Shown here one piece after another: positions 16,852-26,278 of a stretch of 64,000 nucleotides of DNA; position 1 is the stretch's first letter, and each line of letters starts with the position of its first letter. Below the pieces are notes generated by a model. That model did no database searches. It was not told the DNA's origin and saw only the letters and a list, made by a program, of their open reading frames with translations. The stretch comes from Brachybacterium sp. SGAir0954 (GTDB taxonomy: Bacteria > Actinomycetota > Actinomycetes > Actinomycetales > Dermabacteraceae). The translations under genes and the position numbers were made by a program. The stretch lies in assembly GCF_005490785.1 (NCBI RefSeq), contig NZ_CP027295.1, positions 930,001-994,000 of the forward strand. The letters are read 5' to 3'.

Positions 16852-16882
16852 TCGACACCTCTTATTGCAAGGGTTACGGTAA
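16852..16882 (+). promoter_or_regulatory. Promoter of the beta-galactoside importer operon with TTACGGTAA repeat
   Basis: A -35 TCGACA (16852-16857), 17-base spacer and -10 TACGGT (16875-16880) point rightward to the binding protein gene at 16976. The -10 box is contained in the perfect inverted repeat TTAC-G-GTAA (16874-16882), which could be an operator, for instance of the ROK protein encoded at the end of the same cluster (inference). Confidence 0.5.
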
Positions 16883-16975
16883 GTGAGTCACGAACGGCGG
16901 GCAGCGGAGCCCGCCACCTCTCCGATCACTGATGTCGAGCAGGGCTGAAGCCGTGACCAGATGAAAGGCGCGATG

Positions 16976-18295
16976 ATGAGCCTCACCTCCTCCCCGTTCC
17001 CCCGTCGTGGACTCCTCGCCGGCATGGGTGCCGCCGGCGCAGCGCTCGGCCTGGCCGCTTGCGGGTCCGGAAGCGAATCCGGTGCGACCCCGAAGTCCGA
17101 CGAGAGCCACAAGGATTTCGTCATGACCGTCTGGGGCGGCGAGGCGGACAAGGCCGCCTACCAGGCGCGCATCGACCTGGCCAAGGAGAAGTTCCCCGAC
17201 TACACGATCACGCTCCAGCTCATCCCCTCGGAGAACTACGAGCAGAAGGTCCAGACGATGATCTCGTCGAAGACCGGGCCGGACATCATGCAGGTCGCGG
17301 AGAACGTGAACGTCTACGCCTCCAAGAAGCAGCTCGTCCCGATCGACGACTACCTGAGCCAGGGCGGGCTCGATCTCGAGAGCACCTTCGGTCCCGTCGG
17401 CGCGAACTATGCCTGGGACGGTGCGACCTATGGCGTGCCGGACCGGTCAGGGGCGATGGTCCTCTACTACAACAAGGACCTCTTCGATGAGGCCGGAGTG
17501 GACTACCCCAGCGCGGACTGGGACTGGGACGCGTTCCTCGACGCCGCGAAGAAGCTCACCGATCCCGCCAAGGGCCAGTTCGGCTTCGGCGGGGTGGGCT
17601 GGTGGCCTCAGTGGTTCTCCCTCGTCGCTCAGAACGGCGGGAACGTCCTGGACCCCGAGTCCGGCGCACCGGGTGTGAATTCGCCGGAGGCCGTCGAGGC
17701 GCTGCAGTTCGCCTACGACCTCTACTTCACCCACAAGGTCGCCCCGACCTCCGTGGACTACTCGAACATGGGCCCCGACATGGGCGCCGACGGCGCGTTC
17801 CAGCAGGGTCTCGTCGCGATGAACGCGACCGGGTTCTGGGGCGTGGGCGGAAACGCCGCCATCGAGGGCCTCAACTGGGACATCGCGCCGTTCTTCCACG
17901 GCGCGCAGCAGGCCGTGAGCGCCTTCGGCTCCGCGCTGGTCATCCCCACGGCCGCGAAGAACCCCCAGGGCTCCTTCGAGATCATCCAGTTCCTGACCTC
18001 CGCCGAGGGGCAGGCACCGATCGCGGACAAGGGCCAGGACGTCCCAGCGAACCTCGAGCTCCAGGAGAGCGACACCTTCCTGGACCCCGAATGGCTCGAG
18101 GCCGACGTCGACCTCCAGGCGTTCCCTGACTCCGCCGACATGATCTTCACCCCGAAGTTCATCCCCGAGTGGAACGAGATGCAGAAGGCGATCGAGGACG
18201 CGATGGCCTCCTTCTGGCTCGGCGAGTCCGACGCCCAGGCCACGGCCGACGACCTGCAGGGACGCCTCGAGCGCGTCATCAAGCCGACGAAGTGA
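16976..18295 (+). CDS. Sugar ABC transporter substrate-binding lipoprotein
   Basis: A cluster-B binding protein of about 439 residues with FPRRGLLAGMGAAG, then a lipobox GLAAC (Cys29 from this start). The mature part contains KTGPDIMQVAENVNVYASKKQLV and GVPDRSGAMVLYYNKDLFDEAG, typical receptor segments, and many Trp residues (GGVGWWPQWF) that suit a carbohydrate site. I prefer the ATG at 16976 because AAAGG lies seven bases upstream; ATGs at 16973 and 16961 are alternatives. It leads an operon of two permeases, a GH35 enzyme and a ROK regulator, so the ligand is probably a beta-galactoside oligosaccharide. Confidence 0.92.
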   Translation: MSLTSSPFPRRGLLAGMGAAGAALGLAACGSGSESGATPKSDESHKDFVMTVWGGEADKAAYQARIDLAKEKFPDYTITLQLIPSENYEQKVQTMISSKTGPDIMQVAENVNVYASKKQLVPIDDYLSQGGLDLESTFGPVGANYAWDGATYGVPDRSGAMVLYYNKDLFDEAGVDYPSADWDWDAFLDAAKKLTDPAKGQFGFGGVGWWPQWFSLVAQNGGNVLDPESGAPGVNSPEAVEALQFAYDLYFTHKVAPTSVDYSNMGPDMGADGAFQQGLVAMNATGFWGVGGNAAIEGLNWDIAPFFHGAQQAVSAFGSALVIPTAAKNPQGSFEIIQFLTSAEGQAPIADKGQDVPANLELQESDTFLDPEWLEADVDLQAFPDSADMIFTPKFIPEWNEMQKAIEDAMASFWLGESDAQATADDLQGRLERVIKPTK

Positions 18296-18302
18296 GCACC
18301 CT

Positions 18303-19277
18303 GTGACCACCGCCGTCGTCCCTGTGGCCGCTGATGCCGCCGGTCGGGAGTCCGCTCCCGGCCGGCGCCGGCCCCGTCCCCGTCTGGCTCCGCACCGTCG
18401 TCGCGAGGCCCTCTTCTTCTACCTGTTCATCTCACCGTGGGCGATCGGGTTCCTGGTCTTCCTGCTCGGCCCGATGATCTTCTCGTTCTATCTCTCGTTC
18501 ACCGACTGGGACTCGTTCACCGCTCCCGTGTGGGTGGGCCTGGACAACTACATCACCCTGCTCACGGACGACCCGATCTTCCTCAAGGTCATGGGCAACA
18601 CCGCGTTCTACTCGCTGATCTCGGTGCCGCTCGGCATGGTGGTCTCTCTCTTCATCGCGAACCTGCTCAACAAGAAGGTGCGTTTCCGAAAGCTGTTCCG
18701 CACGCTCGTCTATCTGCCCCACCTGATCCCGATCGTGGCCGTCGCACTCATCTTCCAGATGGTGTTCGCCCCGGAGGCGGGGCCGCTGAACCAGGCGCTC
18801 GCCCTCATCGGCATCGAGGGGCCCAACTGGCTCATGGACGCGCGCTGGGTGAAGCCGGCTCTGATCCTCATGTCGCTGTGGCAGGCCGGAGGCGGCACGA
18901 TCCTGCTGCTCGCCGGCATGAACGGCATCCCCAAGGAGCTGTACGAGGCGGCGGAGATCGACGGCGCATCCGGGTTCCGGCAGTTCTGGTCGGTGACCTT
19001 CCCGCAGCTCACCCCGGTGATCTTCTTCAACCTCATCATGGGGATCATCGGGTCGTTCCAGGTCTTCGCCCAGGTCTTCATCCTCACCGGCGGCGGGCCG
19101 GACAACGCGAGCCAGATGGCCGTCCCCATGCTGTTCGACGAGGCGTTCCGCTTCTACCACATGGGCTACGGCTCGGCGATCGCCTGGATCCTCTTCGTCG
19201 TCATCATGATCTTCACCGCGATCGCCTTCGCGACCTCCGGACGCTGGGTCTTCTACGAATCGGAGGTGCGCTCATGA
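18303..19277 (+). CDS. CUT1 sugar ABC transporter permease (MalF type)
   Basis: A 324-residue membrane protein starting with GTG, with a basic N-terminal tail, six predicted helices and the EAA loop YEAAEIDGASGFRQFWSVTFP. LTGGGPDNASQMAVPMLFDEAF follows as in MalF-side permeases. It starts seven bases after the binding protein stop and overlaps the next permease start by four bases (ATGA). It forms the channel with the 19274 product. The ribosome binding site is weak, so translation may depend on the upstream gene. Confidence 0.93.
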   Translation: MTTAVVPVAADAAGRESAPGRRRPRPRLAPHRRREALFFYLFISPWAIGFLVFLLGPMIFSFYLSFTDWDSFTAPVWVGLDNYITLLTDDPIFLKVMGNTAFYSLISVPLGMVVSLFIANLLNKKVRFRKLFRTLVYLPHLIPIVAVALIFQMVFAPEAGPLNQALALIGIEGPNWLMDARWVKPALILMSLWQAGGGTILLLAGMNGIPKELYEAAEIDGASGFRQFWSVTFPQLTPVIFFNLIMGIIGSFQVFAQVFILTGGGPDNASQMAVPMLFDEAFRFYHMGYGSAIAWILFVVIMIFTAIAFATSGRWVFYESEVRS

Positions 19278-20182
19278 GCGCCACGACCACTCTTCCCGCG
19301 GCGAGCGGCGCCGCCCGGCGTACGCGGCCGCGCACCCTCAGCGCGTTCCGCGGCGGCCCGTTCACCTACGGGATGCTCGTGATCCTCTCGGCGATCTTCA
19401 TGGTGCCGCTGGTGTTCGTCGTCTCGATCGCCCTGGCCTCGGACTCCACGGTGTCCACCGGTCAGCTGACGATCCTGCCGAGGGACTGGCAGTTCTCGAA
19501 CTTCGTCGAGATCTTCCGGACGAGCCTCCCCGTGGGCCGTTTCATGATCAACTCCGTGATCATCGCCGTGACCTCGGCGATCGGCCAGGTGCTCTCGAGC
19601 TCCCTCGTGGGCTACGCGTTCGCGAGGCTGCGGGCACCGGGCAAGAAGGGGCTCTTCCTCATCGTCATCGCGACGATGATGGTCCCCGCCCAGATCACGA
19701 TGATCCCGCAGTTCTGGATCTTCAGTGAGCTGGGTTGGGTGGACACGTTCCTCCCGCTCATCGTCCCGCAGTTCTTCTCCAACGCCTTCAACATCTTTTT
19801 GGTGCGCCAGTTCGTCACGCGCATCCCCTACGAGATGGACGAGGCGGCGTCGATCGACGGCCTGGGGTTCTTCGGCATCTACGTCCGGCTCATCCTGCCG
19901 ATGATGTCTCCGATCCTGATCGCCATCGCCATCTTCACCCTCACCGCGATGTGGGGTGATTTCATGGGGCCGCTCATCTACATCAACTCCGAGGAGAAGA
20001 TGCCGCTCGCCCTCGGCGTGCAGTACCTGACCTCCACCAGCCAGGAGCTGCAGACGCCCCCGTGGAACCTCATCATGGTCGGCTCGATCTTCCTGTCGCT
20101 GCCGATGATCGTCATCTACTACTTCGGGCAGAAATACATGTACGAGATGAACCTCTCCGCCGGCAGCGCGGGGGTCAAGTGA
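19274..20182 (+). CDS. CUT1 sugar ABC transporter permease (MalG type)
   Basis: A 302-residue membrane protein with six helices, the MalG-type loop MDEAASIDGLGFFGIYVRLILP and the end FGQKYMYEMNLSAGSAGVK. It overlaps both neighbours: four bases with the upstream permease and one base with the beta-galactosidase (TGATG). Such tight packing means the importer and the enzyme are made from one transcript. As in the other CUT1 units here, no ATPase gene is present. Confidence 0.93.
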   Translation: MSATTTLPAASGAARRTRPRTLSAFRGGPFTYGMLVILSAIFMVPLVFVVSIALASDSTVSTGQLTILPRDWQFSNFVEIFRTSLPVGRFMINSVIIAVTSAIGQVLSSSLVGYAFARLRAPGKKGLFLIVIATMMVPAQITMIPQFWIFSELGWVDTFLPLIVPQFFSNAFNIFLVRQFVTRIPYEMDEAASIDGLGFFGIYVRLILPMMSPILIAIAIFTLTAMWGDFMGPLIYINSEEKMPLALGVQYLTSTSQELQTPPWNLIMVGSIFLSLPMIVIYYFGQKYMYEMNLSAGSAGVK

Positions 20183-22827
20183 TGACCTCCCGGATCGACC
20201 TCTCCTCGTCGCGGCTCGAGCTCGACGGCACGCCCGCGGTGCTCCTGTGCTCCTCGGTGTTCCCCTTCCGCCTCCCCGCGGACCAGTGGGCCCACCGCCT
20301 GGACCTCGTCCGCGACTCCGGCTACCGGATGATCGACCTCTACGTGCACTGGGGCTTCCACGAGCAGGAGCCGGGCGTCATCGACCTCGACTCCGAGCAG
20401 CGGGACCTGCGCCGCTTCCTCGCCCTCGCCCAGGAGCGGGAGCTGCTCGTCATGGCGCGACCGGGGCCGTACATCTGCTCGGAGACCGACGGCGGCGGCC
20501 TGCCCTGGTGGCTGCACGGGGACGCGCCGACGGCGCCGTCGGCCCTGCGGACGACCGACCCGGACTACCTCGCCGCGGTGGACCGCTGGTTCACGGCGGT
20601 CATGCCCGTGCTCGCCGACGCCCAGACCACCCGGGGTGGCCCGGTGGCGCTCGTGCAGATCGAGAACGAGCTGGACTTCTTCGACTGCCCCGACCCCGAG
20701 GCGTACATGACCCACCTCGCCGAGCGCGCCCGCGGAGCCGGCATCGAGGTGCCGCTCATCGCCTGCGCCGGCCAGGGCGACCTCGCGGGCGCCTCCGGCG
20801 ACGCTCCGGGCGTGGTGCCGACCGTGAACCTCTACCCCGCGGACTCCTCGACGACCTTCGACGAGGAGACCCGCCACTACGCCCGCGAGCTCGGGGACCG
20901 CGACCTCCCGCTGCTGGTCACGGAGACCAACCGCGTGCATCGCACGCTGCGCCGCGAGATCCTCGCCGGCGCCCGGCTCGTCGCCCCGTACCTGCAGACC
21001 TCCGGCTTCGACCACCTCGTGCTGCCCTCCGCCGGGAACTGGGGCGATCCCGGCAACCTCATGACCCACGACTACGACTTCGACGGCTACCTCACGCCCG
21101 ACGGCCGCCGCCGCCCCGAGTACGACGAGGCCCGGGACCTCACCGCGACCCTGACCGCCTGGGGCGGGCGCCTCGCGGCCGCCGCGCCGGTGCCGCTCGA
21201 CCCCGCCGCCGTCGCCGACACGACCGGCGGGCCGGTCGTGGGCGGTGCGCTCGCCCTGCCCGGCGGCGGCACGATCGTGGGCCCCGCGGCCCTCGGCGCC
21301 GAGGAGCTGCCCGTGCGCCTGCGCTCCGCGAGCGGGATCGAGCTGGCGGCGAGCGTCCCCGCGGGGGCCTGCCCGTTCTGGTCGCTCGACGTGCCCCTGG
21401 ACCCGTGGGGCGCCCCCGGCACCCTGCGCGTCGCGACCGCAGAGCTCACCGGGGTCGAGTCCGGCCCCGAGGGCCTCTCCCTCACCTTCACCGGCGGCGA
21501 CTCCTCGGAGGTCCGTCTCGCCGTGCCCACCGCGGGCGGCGGCGAGGAGCTGCTGGAGCTGCGGGGCCCCGGCCGCGCCGCGACCCTGCAGGCCGCGACC
21601 GCGGTGAGCATCCGCATCGGCGAGCCCGGTCCGCGCCTCGCCGATCCCGAGCCCGTCCTGCACGCCGCGGGCGGGGAGCTGCTCCCGGCGCCCGCGGTCG
21701 AGGACCTCCTCGACGCGCGCCCCGTGCCGGAGGGGGCGCTGCCCGGCGCCGAGGCGCTCGGACTGGCCGACGGCCGCGTCGCCGCGGAGCTCGAGGTGCC
21801 CGCCGGGGCGAGCGGGCTGCTGCTGCTCGGCGCCGCGGACCTCGTGCGCGTCTCGGTCGACAGCGCCGACGGCGCCGGCGGTCATCGCGGCGTGCACGGC
21901 ACCCACGGCGCCCCGATCCGGGTGCCCCTCGGCCCCGCCTCTGCGCACCGGGTGCAGGTCACGGCCGAGATCTGGGGCCGCGCGAACTTCGACGACGCCC
22001 GCCTGCCCGCCCTCCGCCTCGGCGCGGGCCGCGGCCTCGGCACGGTGCTCGCGATCCACGGGAGCACCGACCTCACCGACCTCTGGGAGGTGCGGGAGCT
22101 GCCGGACCGTCGCGCCCGGGGCCGCCTCGACCAGCCGCCCCTGCGCGGCCTCGGCGGCTGGTCGAGCGCGAACCCCGGCCGTCCCGTCCGCTACGGCCGC
22201 ACCGTCCCGGCCCCGGACGGGGGGAGCGCGCAGGTGCTCGTCCTGCACGGGCTCACCGAGCCGGTGCGGGTCGCCGTCGGGGGTGCGGCGGAGCAGCTCG
22301 TGACGCCGGGATCGCCCGTCGTCCTCCTGCCCACCGGCGCTCCCGCGGAGGTCGAGGTCCTCGCCCCGCACGTGCCGGGCGGCCTGCTCGAGCGGGTCGA
22401 GCTGCTCGCGGTGCGGCCGCCGCGCGTGACCGCCCTGCGCACCGTGCGCGAGGAGGATCTCGCCGCCCGCCTCACCGAACGGGCGCCCGCGGCGGGCGCC
22501 GGCGCGCCCCTGCCGCGGGAGGGGCTGCGGCTCGACGCGGGGGAGCGGCTGCTCGTGCGCCTCGACGCCGCCCCGGCGACCGCGGGACCGGGGCGCCTCC
22601 TCGAGCTCGCCGGCGAGGACGTGGAGGTGACCGTCCTCGTCGGCGGCCGACGGGTCTCCCGCCACGTGCTCGGCGCCCCGGCCGTCTCCGGCGGCGACGC
22701 GCACCGGTCGTGGATCCCCGCGGGATGGTCCGACGGTGATCCCGACGACGTGCTCCTGCTCGTCGAGGCGCTCGGTGCGGGAGGCGGTATGTTCGGGGGC
22801 GCCCGCCGCGCCGCCGTCCCGCGCTGA
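20182..22827 (+). CDS. GH35 family beta-galactosidase
   Basis: An 881-residue enzyme without signal peptide, so it should cleave imported galactosides in the cytoplasm. The catalytic barrel (about 1-360) has RPGPYICSETDGGGLPWWL, the acid/base Glu163 in QIENE and the probable nucleophile Glu248 in LLVTETN. Beta-sandwich domains rich in Ala and Gly follow. It differs from common GH35 enzymes at several points: the usual GGTNFG is replaced by SAGNWGDPGN and the typical EW after PYIC is ET. The substrate may therefore not be plain lactose; beta-1,3 or beta-1,6 galactooligosaccharides from arabinogalactan are plausible. It follows the permease gene with a one-base overlap. Confidence 0.85.
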   Translation: MTSRIDLSSSRLELDGTPAVLLCSSVFPFRLPADQWAHRLDLVRDSGYRMIDLYVHWGFHEQEPGVIDLDSEQRDLRRFLALAQERELLVMARPGPYICSETDGGGLPWWLHGDAPTAPSALRTTDPDYLAAVDRWFTAVMPVLADAQTTRGGPVALVQIENELDFFDCPDPEAYMTHLAERARGAGIEVPLIACAGQGDLAGASGDAPGVVPTVNLYPADSSTTFDEETRHYARELGDRDLPLLVTETNRVHRTLRREILAGARLVAPYLQTSGFDHLVLPSAGNWGDPGNLMTHDYDFDGYLTPDGRRRPEYDEARDLTATLTAWGGRLAAAAPVPLDPAAVADTTGGPVVGGALALPGGGTIVGPAALGAEELPVRLRSASGIELAASVPAGACPFWSLDVPLDPWGAPGTLRVATAELTGVESGPEGLSLTFTGGDSSEVRLAVPTAGGGEELLELRGPGRAATLQAATAVSIRIGEPGPRLADPEPVLHAAGGELLPAPAVEDLLDARPVPEGALPGAEALGLADGRVAAELEVPAGASGLLLLGAADLVRVSVDSADGAGGHRGVHGTHGAPIRVPLGPASAHRVQVTAEIWGRANFDDARLPALRLGAGRGLGTVLAIHGSTDLTDLWEVRELPDRRARGRLDQPPLRGLGGWSSANPGRPVRYGRTVPAPDGGSAQVLVLHGLTEPVRVAVGGAAEQLVTPGSPVVLLPTGAPAEVEVLAPHVPGGLLERVELLAVRPPRVTALRTVREEDLAARLTERAPAAGAGAPLPREGLRLDAGERLLVRLDAAPATAGPGRLLELAGEDVEVTVLVGGRRVSRHVLGAPAVSGGDAHRSWIPAGWSDGDPDDVLLLVEALGAGGGMFGGARRAAVPR

Positions 22828-22887
22828 GCGGTCACCGGACGGCCACGAGCGGGTCGCCCCGCAGGCCCCACGACCGGGAGGGAAGCC

Positions 22888-24171
22888 GTGGCCACGAAGA
22901 CGTCCAAGGACATCCGCAGCGAGAGCCGCTTCATGGTGCTGCGCACGGTCTACGCGCGCGGCACGGTCACCCGTGCCCAGGTGAGCGCCGAGACGGGGCT
23001 CAGCCCGGCGACGGTCACGACCCTCGTCGGCGAGCTCGTCGAGGAGGGCGTGCTGCGTGAGGCGGGCCGGATCTCCTCCCAGGGTGGGCGGCCCACCTCG
23101 ACGTTCCAGGCGAATCCCGCGCGCGGCGCGCTGCTCGCGGTCGACGTCGCGGAGACCTACGTGCGCGTCGACCTCTTCGACGCGTCCCTCGTGCGGGTGG
23201 ACCAGGAGCGCGTGGACCTCGCCCCGGGGACGCAGAGCATCGCCACCATCGCGGAGCGGATCGGCGTCTGCATCACCGTGATCCTCGCGCGGCACCCGGA
23301 GCTCGAGGGGGAGGTGCTCGGCGCGGGCATCTCGCTGCCCGGGCAGGTGGACCCGGCGCGCGGGGTGGACGTCTTCGCCCCCAACTGGGACTGGCACGAG
23401 GTGCCGCTCATGGAGGAGCTCGAGAAGGCCGTCCCCGTGCCCGTCCGCATCGACAACCCGCTCATGGCGCTCGCGACCGGTGAGCTGTGGTTCGGGGCCG
23501 GGCGGCGCTTCCGCCACTTCGTCGCCGTGAACCTCGGGACCGGTGTGGGGGCGGGGATCATCGTCGACGGCCAGCTGCTGCGCGGCCCCGGGAACTCCGC
23601 CGGCGAATGGGGGCACACGACCCTCGTCTGGGGCGGGCGCGCCTGCCGCTGCGGCCGCTCCGGCTGCGTCGAGGCGTACGTGGGCGTCGAGGGCATCCGC
23701 GCCACGGTCGCGGAGATCGACCCCGAGCACGAGCTGCTCGCCGTGCCCCATCACCGGGACTTCGTCGAGCGGCTCATGCGGGCCGAGGCCGCAGGGGACC
23801 CGACGGCGCGCGAGGCGCTGCTGCGCACGGGCGACTACCTCGCGGCGGCCGTCGGCAACCTCGTGAACCTGCTGAACCCCGAGCACGTCTCGGTGCTCGG
23901 CTGGATCACCCGGTACGCGGGCTGGGAGCTGCAGGAGCGGGTGCGCGAGCGCATCGCGCAGGAGTGCCTGCCGGGCCCCTCCGCCGCGCTGAGCATCGAG
24001 TTCACCGAGGCGGACGGCGAGGGCGTGAGCCTCGGCATGGCGGTGCTCGCCCTCGAGGGCTTCCTCGAGCGGGTGGGCCTGCCGAGCCCGTCGAGCCCCC
24101 CGACCCCCGTGGTGCCCGCCGCCGGGCGCGGCCCGCGCACCGGCTGGGCGGTCCCGCAGCGCGAGGGCTGA
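22888..24171 (+). CDS. ROK family transcriptional regulator
   Basis: A 427-residue protein. An N-terminal winged helix-turn-helix (about 15-65, with VTRAQVSAETGLSPATVTTLV) is followed by a ROK sugar-kinase-like domain with NLGTGVGAGII and the zinc signature GEWGHTTLVWGG, CRCGRSGCVEA. The phosphate-binding DxGxT motif is poorly kept (VDVAETYVRVDLF), so this is a sugar sensor and not a kinase. It starts with GTG after GGGAGGGAAG and closes the GH35 operon, which it probably controls in response to galactose or a galactoside (inference). The last 35 residues are proline-rich. Confidence 0.92.
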   Translation: MATKTSKDIRSESRFMVLRTVYARGTVTRAQVSAETGLSPATVTTLVGELVEEGVLREAGRISSQGGRPTSTFQANPARGALLAVDVAETYVRVDLFDASLVRVDQERVDLAPGTQSIATIAERIGVCITVILARHPELEGEVLGAGISLPGQVDPARGVDVFAPNWDWHEVPLMEELEKAVPVPVRIDNPLMALATGELWFGAGRRFRHFVAVNLGTGVGAGIIVDGQLLRGPGNSAGEWGHTTLVWGGRACRCGRSGCVEAYVGVEGIRATVAEIDPEHELLAVPHHRDFVERLMRAEAAGDPTAREALLRTGDYLAAAVGNLVNLLNPEHVSVLGWITRYAGWELQERVRERIAQECLPGPSAALSIEFTEADGEGVSLGMAVLALEGFLERVGLPSPSSPPTPVVPAAGRGPRTGWAVPQREG

Positions 24172-24198
24172 GCGGCCGACGGGGTCCCCGTCGGCCGC
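24172..24198. terminator. Bidirectional terminator hairpin
   Basis: GCGGCCGACGGGG (24172-24184) is the exact reverse complement of CCCCGTCGGCCGC (24186-24198). It begins at the stop codon of the ROK gene and ends 10 bp before the stop of the converging GH43 gene, so it probably ends both transcripts. No U-run is present. Confidence 0.7.
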
Positions 24199-24207
24199 CC
24201 GCTCCCG

Positions 24208-26184
24208 TCACTCGGCGACGACCGCCACCCGGCTGACCTGCACGTCGGGCGAGCGCGTGGGATGCAGGACGAGGCGGATCTCCCCGGCGTCGCCCACCTC
24301 GACCCCGCCGTAGGCCGCGGCCTCCGGGGTCGCGGTGAACAGCTGCTGGGCCGCGACGACCTCGTCGTTGATGCTCACCTGCGCGGCGCGGTTCGCCCAG
24401 GGCCACGGGTCGTAGTAGCCCACGTGCACCGTGTACGAGCCGGCGGGCAGGTTCGCGAAGCGGTACGTGAGGTCGTCGTGGTCCGTGGCGTAGCGCAGCG
24501 TGCGGTCGATCGAGTCGGTGCCGCTGCCGGCGCTCTTCGAGCGGCCCTCGTAGCCCCACACGCTCCCCGTGGCCGGATCCGCGCCGTAGGGCTGGTCCGC
24601 GACGGAGTTCCGCAGGCCGCGACCCCGGGCGTGCTCGCGCAGGGCGAGGTAGTCGCTCGTCTCCTCGCCGCCCGCGTTCACGAGGTAGACCATGTGCTGC
24701 GGGACCACGAGCACCTCGCGGCGCACGGTGAGGCCCTCGGACCCGGAGAGGGTGCCCGTGACGGCGACCTTCCCGGGGCGGTCGAGGCTCGCTTCCCACG
24801 TGACCTTGCGCTTCTCACTCGTGCCGCCCGCGAGGCGGAGGGTGCCGTGGCGGGGGAGGCGCTGCGTCTCGCCGATCCGCACGGACCCCGGCAGGGCGAC
24901 GTCGACGGTGAAGGCGGGCTGGGCGGGCTGGTCCTCCCAGCGCCAGGAGTCCTCCCACACGAGCGAGGTCTGCGTGCCCTCGCCGAAGCGCAGCGGCAGC
25001 CAGATGTACGGCGCGTTCCTGAGGTCGGAGGGGGTCCAGCGGTCTCCCATGTAGATGTAGGTGCCGCGCTCGGGGTCCACGGGGATGACGTTCGTGGACT
25101 GGGAGCGGAAGGTGGTTGCGGCGCCGTCCCCGGTGACGGGGTTGCCGTGGTCGGTCCACTCGCCGAGGATCTCCGTCGCGGTCGCGTAGCTCGCGGGGTT
25201 GGGGTCCCAGCCGGTGGCGCCGGAGGTGATGAGGTAGTAGGTCCCCGCGCGCTTGAACAGGGCCGGGGCCTCGCGGTGGGCGCCGATGTAGGGGCGGATG
25301 AAGTCCACGCCCTTGACGGCGTCCTCCGCGGGGGTCGCGAGCTGGGTGAAGTCCGCGTCGAGCCTCGAGATGAACAGGGAGTAGTTCTCCTCGCTCGAGT
25401 AGATGATGTAGGCGGTGCCGTCGTCGTCGAGGAAGAGGGTCATGTCCCGGGCCATGCCGGGGTTGTCCGGCTGCCAGTCGGGCTCGCCCTCGGGGGCGTG
25501 GTGCAGGCGGTAGCTGTCGATCCAGCGGAACGGGCCGGTGGGGGAGTCGGAGACGGCGACGCCGGCGCGGGCCTTCGCGTACTGGGCGGTGGAGGTCTCC
25601 GAGGGGCCGTCGGCGTGGACCCACATGACCCAGGTGCCCTTCGCGGCGTTGCGGAGCACCTTGGGACGCTCGAGGATCGCAGCGGAGGCGCTGCTGCCGG
25701 GGGTCGCGGTGGTCTGCAGGTCGCGCACGACGGCGGCCTTCTGCTCCTCGGTGTACCCCTCGTAGAGCGCCGTGAAGTACGGGTCGGTGTCGATCTCCTC
25801 CGCGGTGGTGAGGGCGCGCAGGGCGAGGCCCTCGTCGGTCCAGGAGTAGAGGTCGCGGGAGGTGTAGACGTGCACGCCGGGGGAGGAGCCGTAGCCGTTG
25901 GTCCGGTCCTCGCCGTACCAGAGGTAGAGCGGGCCCTCCGCGTCCTCGGAGACGACGACCTGGCCGCCGTGCGCCTGGATGACGTTGCCGGCGGTGTCGA
26001 GCCAGGGCTCGCCGGGCGTGAACGCGGTGCGAGCGTCGGCGTCCTCCTCAGCGGTCGTGCCCTCGGCGAGAGCAGGGGCGGAGGCGAGCGCGGCCAGGGG
26101 CGGCGCCGCGAGGGCGGCGGTCAGGACGCTGCGCCGGCGGGGGAGCATGCGGCGGCGGGGGAGGGGAGGTAGGGGAGCGGGCAC
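24208..26184 (-). CDS. Secreted GH43-family enzyme, galactanase type (exo-beta-1,3-galactanase-like)
   Basis: A 658-residue protein with a twin-arginine-like signal (LPRRRSVLTAALAAPPLAALA, cleavage near residue 40). The propeller domain has the blocks of the GH43 galactanase group: IQAHGG, YLWYGEDRTNGYGSSPG, ERPKVLRN, RDMTLFLDDDGTAYIIYSSE and HREAPALFKR, then TSGATGWDPNP. A C-terminal region follows with an Ig-like part and a carbohydrate-binding-like domain (YRFANLPAGSYTVHVGYYDPW). It would trim beta-1,3-galactan outside the cell. The GTG at 26184 has GAGGAGT upstream; the ATG at 26148 lacks a binding site. Subfamily is inferred from remembered motifs. Confidence 0.82.
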   Translation of the reverse strand: MPAPLPPLPRRRMLPRRRSVLTAALAAPPLAALASAPALAEGTTAEEDADARTAFTPGEPWLDTAGNVIQAHGGQVVVSEDAEGPLYLWYGEDRTNGYGSSPGVHVYTSRDLYSWTDEGLALRALTTAEEIDTDPYFTALYEGYTEEQKAAVVRDLQTTATPGSSASAAILERPKVLRNAAKGTWVMWVHADGPSETSTAQYAKARAGVAVSDSPTGPFRWIDSYRLHHAPEGEPDWQPDNPGMARDMTLFLDDDGTAYIIYSSEENYSLFISRLDADFTQLATPAEDAVKGVDFIRPYIGAHREAPALFKRAGTYYLITSGATGWDPNPASYATATEILGEWTDHGNPVTGDGAATTFRSQSTNVIPVDPERGTYIYMGDRWTPSDLRNAPYIWLPLRFGEGTQTSLVWEDSWRWEDQPAQPAFTVDVALPGSVRIGETQRLPRHGTLRLAGGTSEKRKVTWEASLDRPGKVAVTGTLSGSEGLTVRREVLVVPQHMVYLVNAGGEETSDYLALREHARGRGLRNSVADQPYGADPATGSVWGYEGRSKSAGSGTDSIDRTLRYATDHDDLTYRFANLPAGSYTVHVGYYDPWPWANRAAQVSINDEVVAAQQLFTATPEAAAYGGVEVGDAGEIRLVLHPTRSPDVQVSRVAVVAE

Positions 26185-26278
26185 GGGGACTCCTCGTCGA
26201 GTCGTGCGGGAGCGGCCCGCGCTGTCGCGGGGCCGACGGGCGCCGGGCACGTCCGCGTGCTCCGGTCACCCTTTTCTC

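Noticed and set aside
20119-23886. Very long open frame on the minus strand opposite the GH35 and ROK genes
   Set aside because: It is a by-product of high GC content: composition is low-complexity (Gly, Arg, Ala, Glu, His), it has no domain and it is antisense to two well-supported genes.
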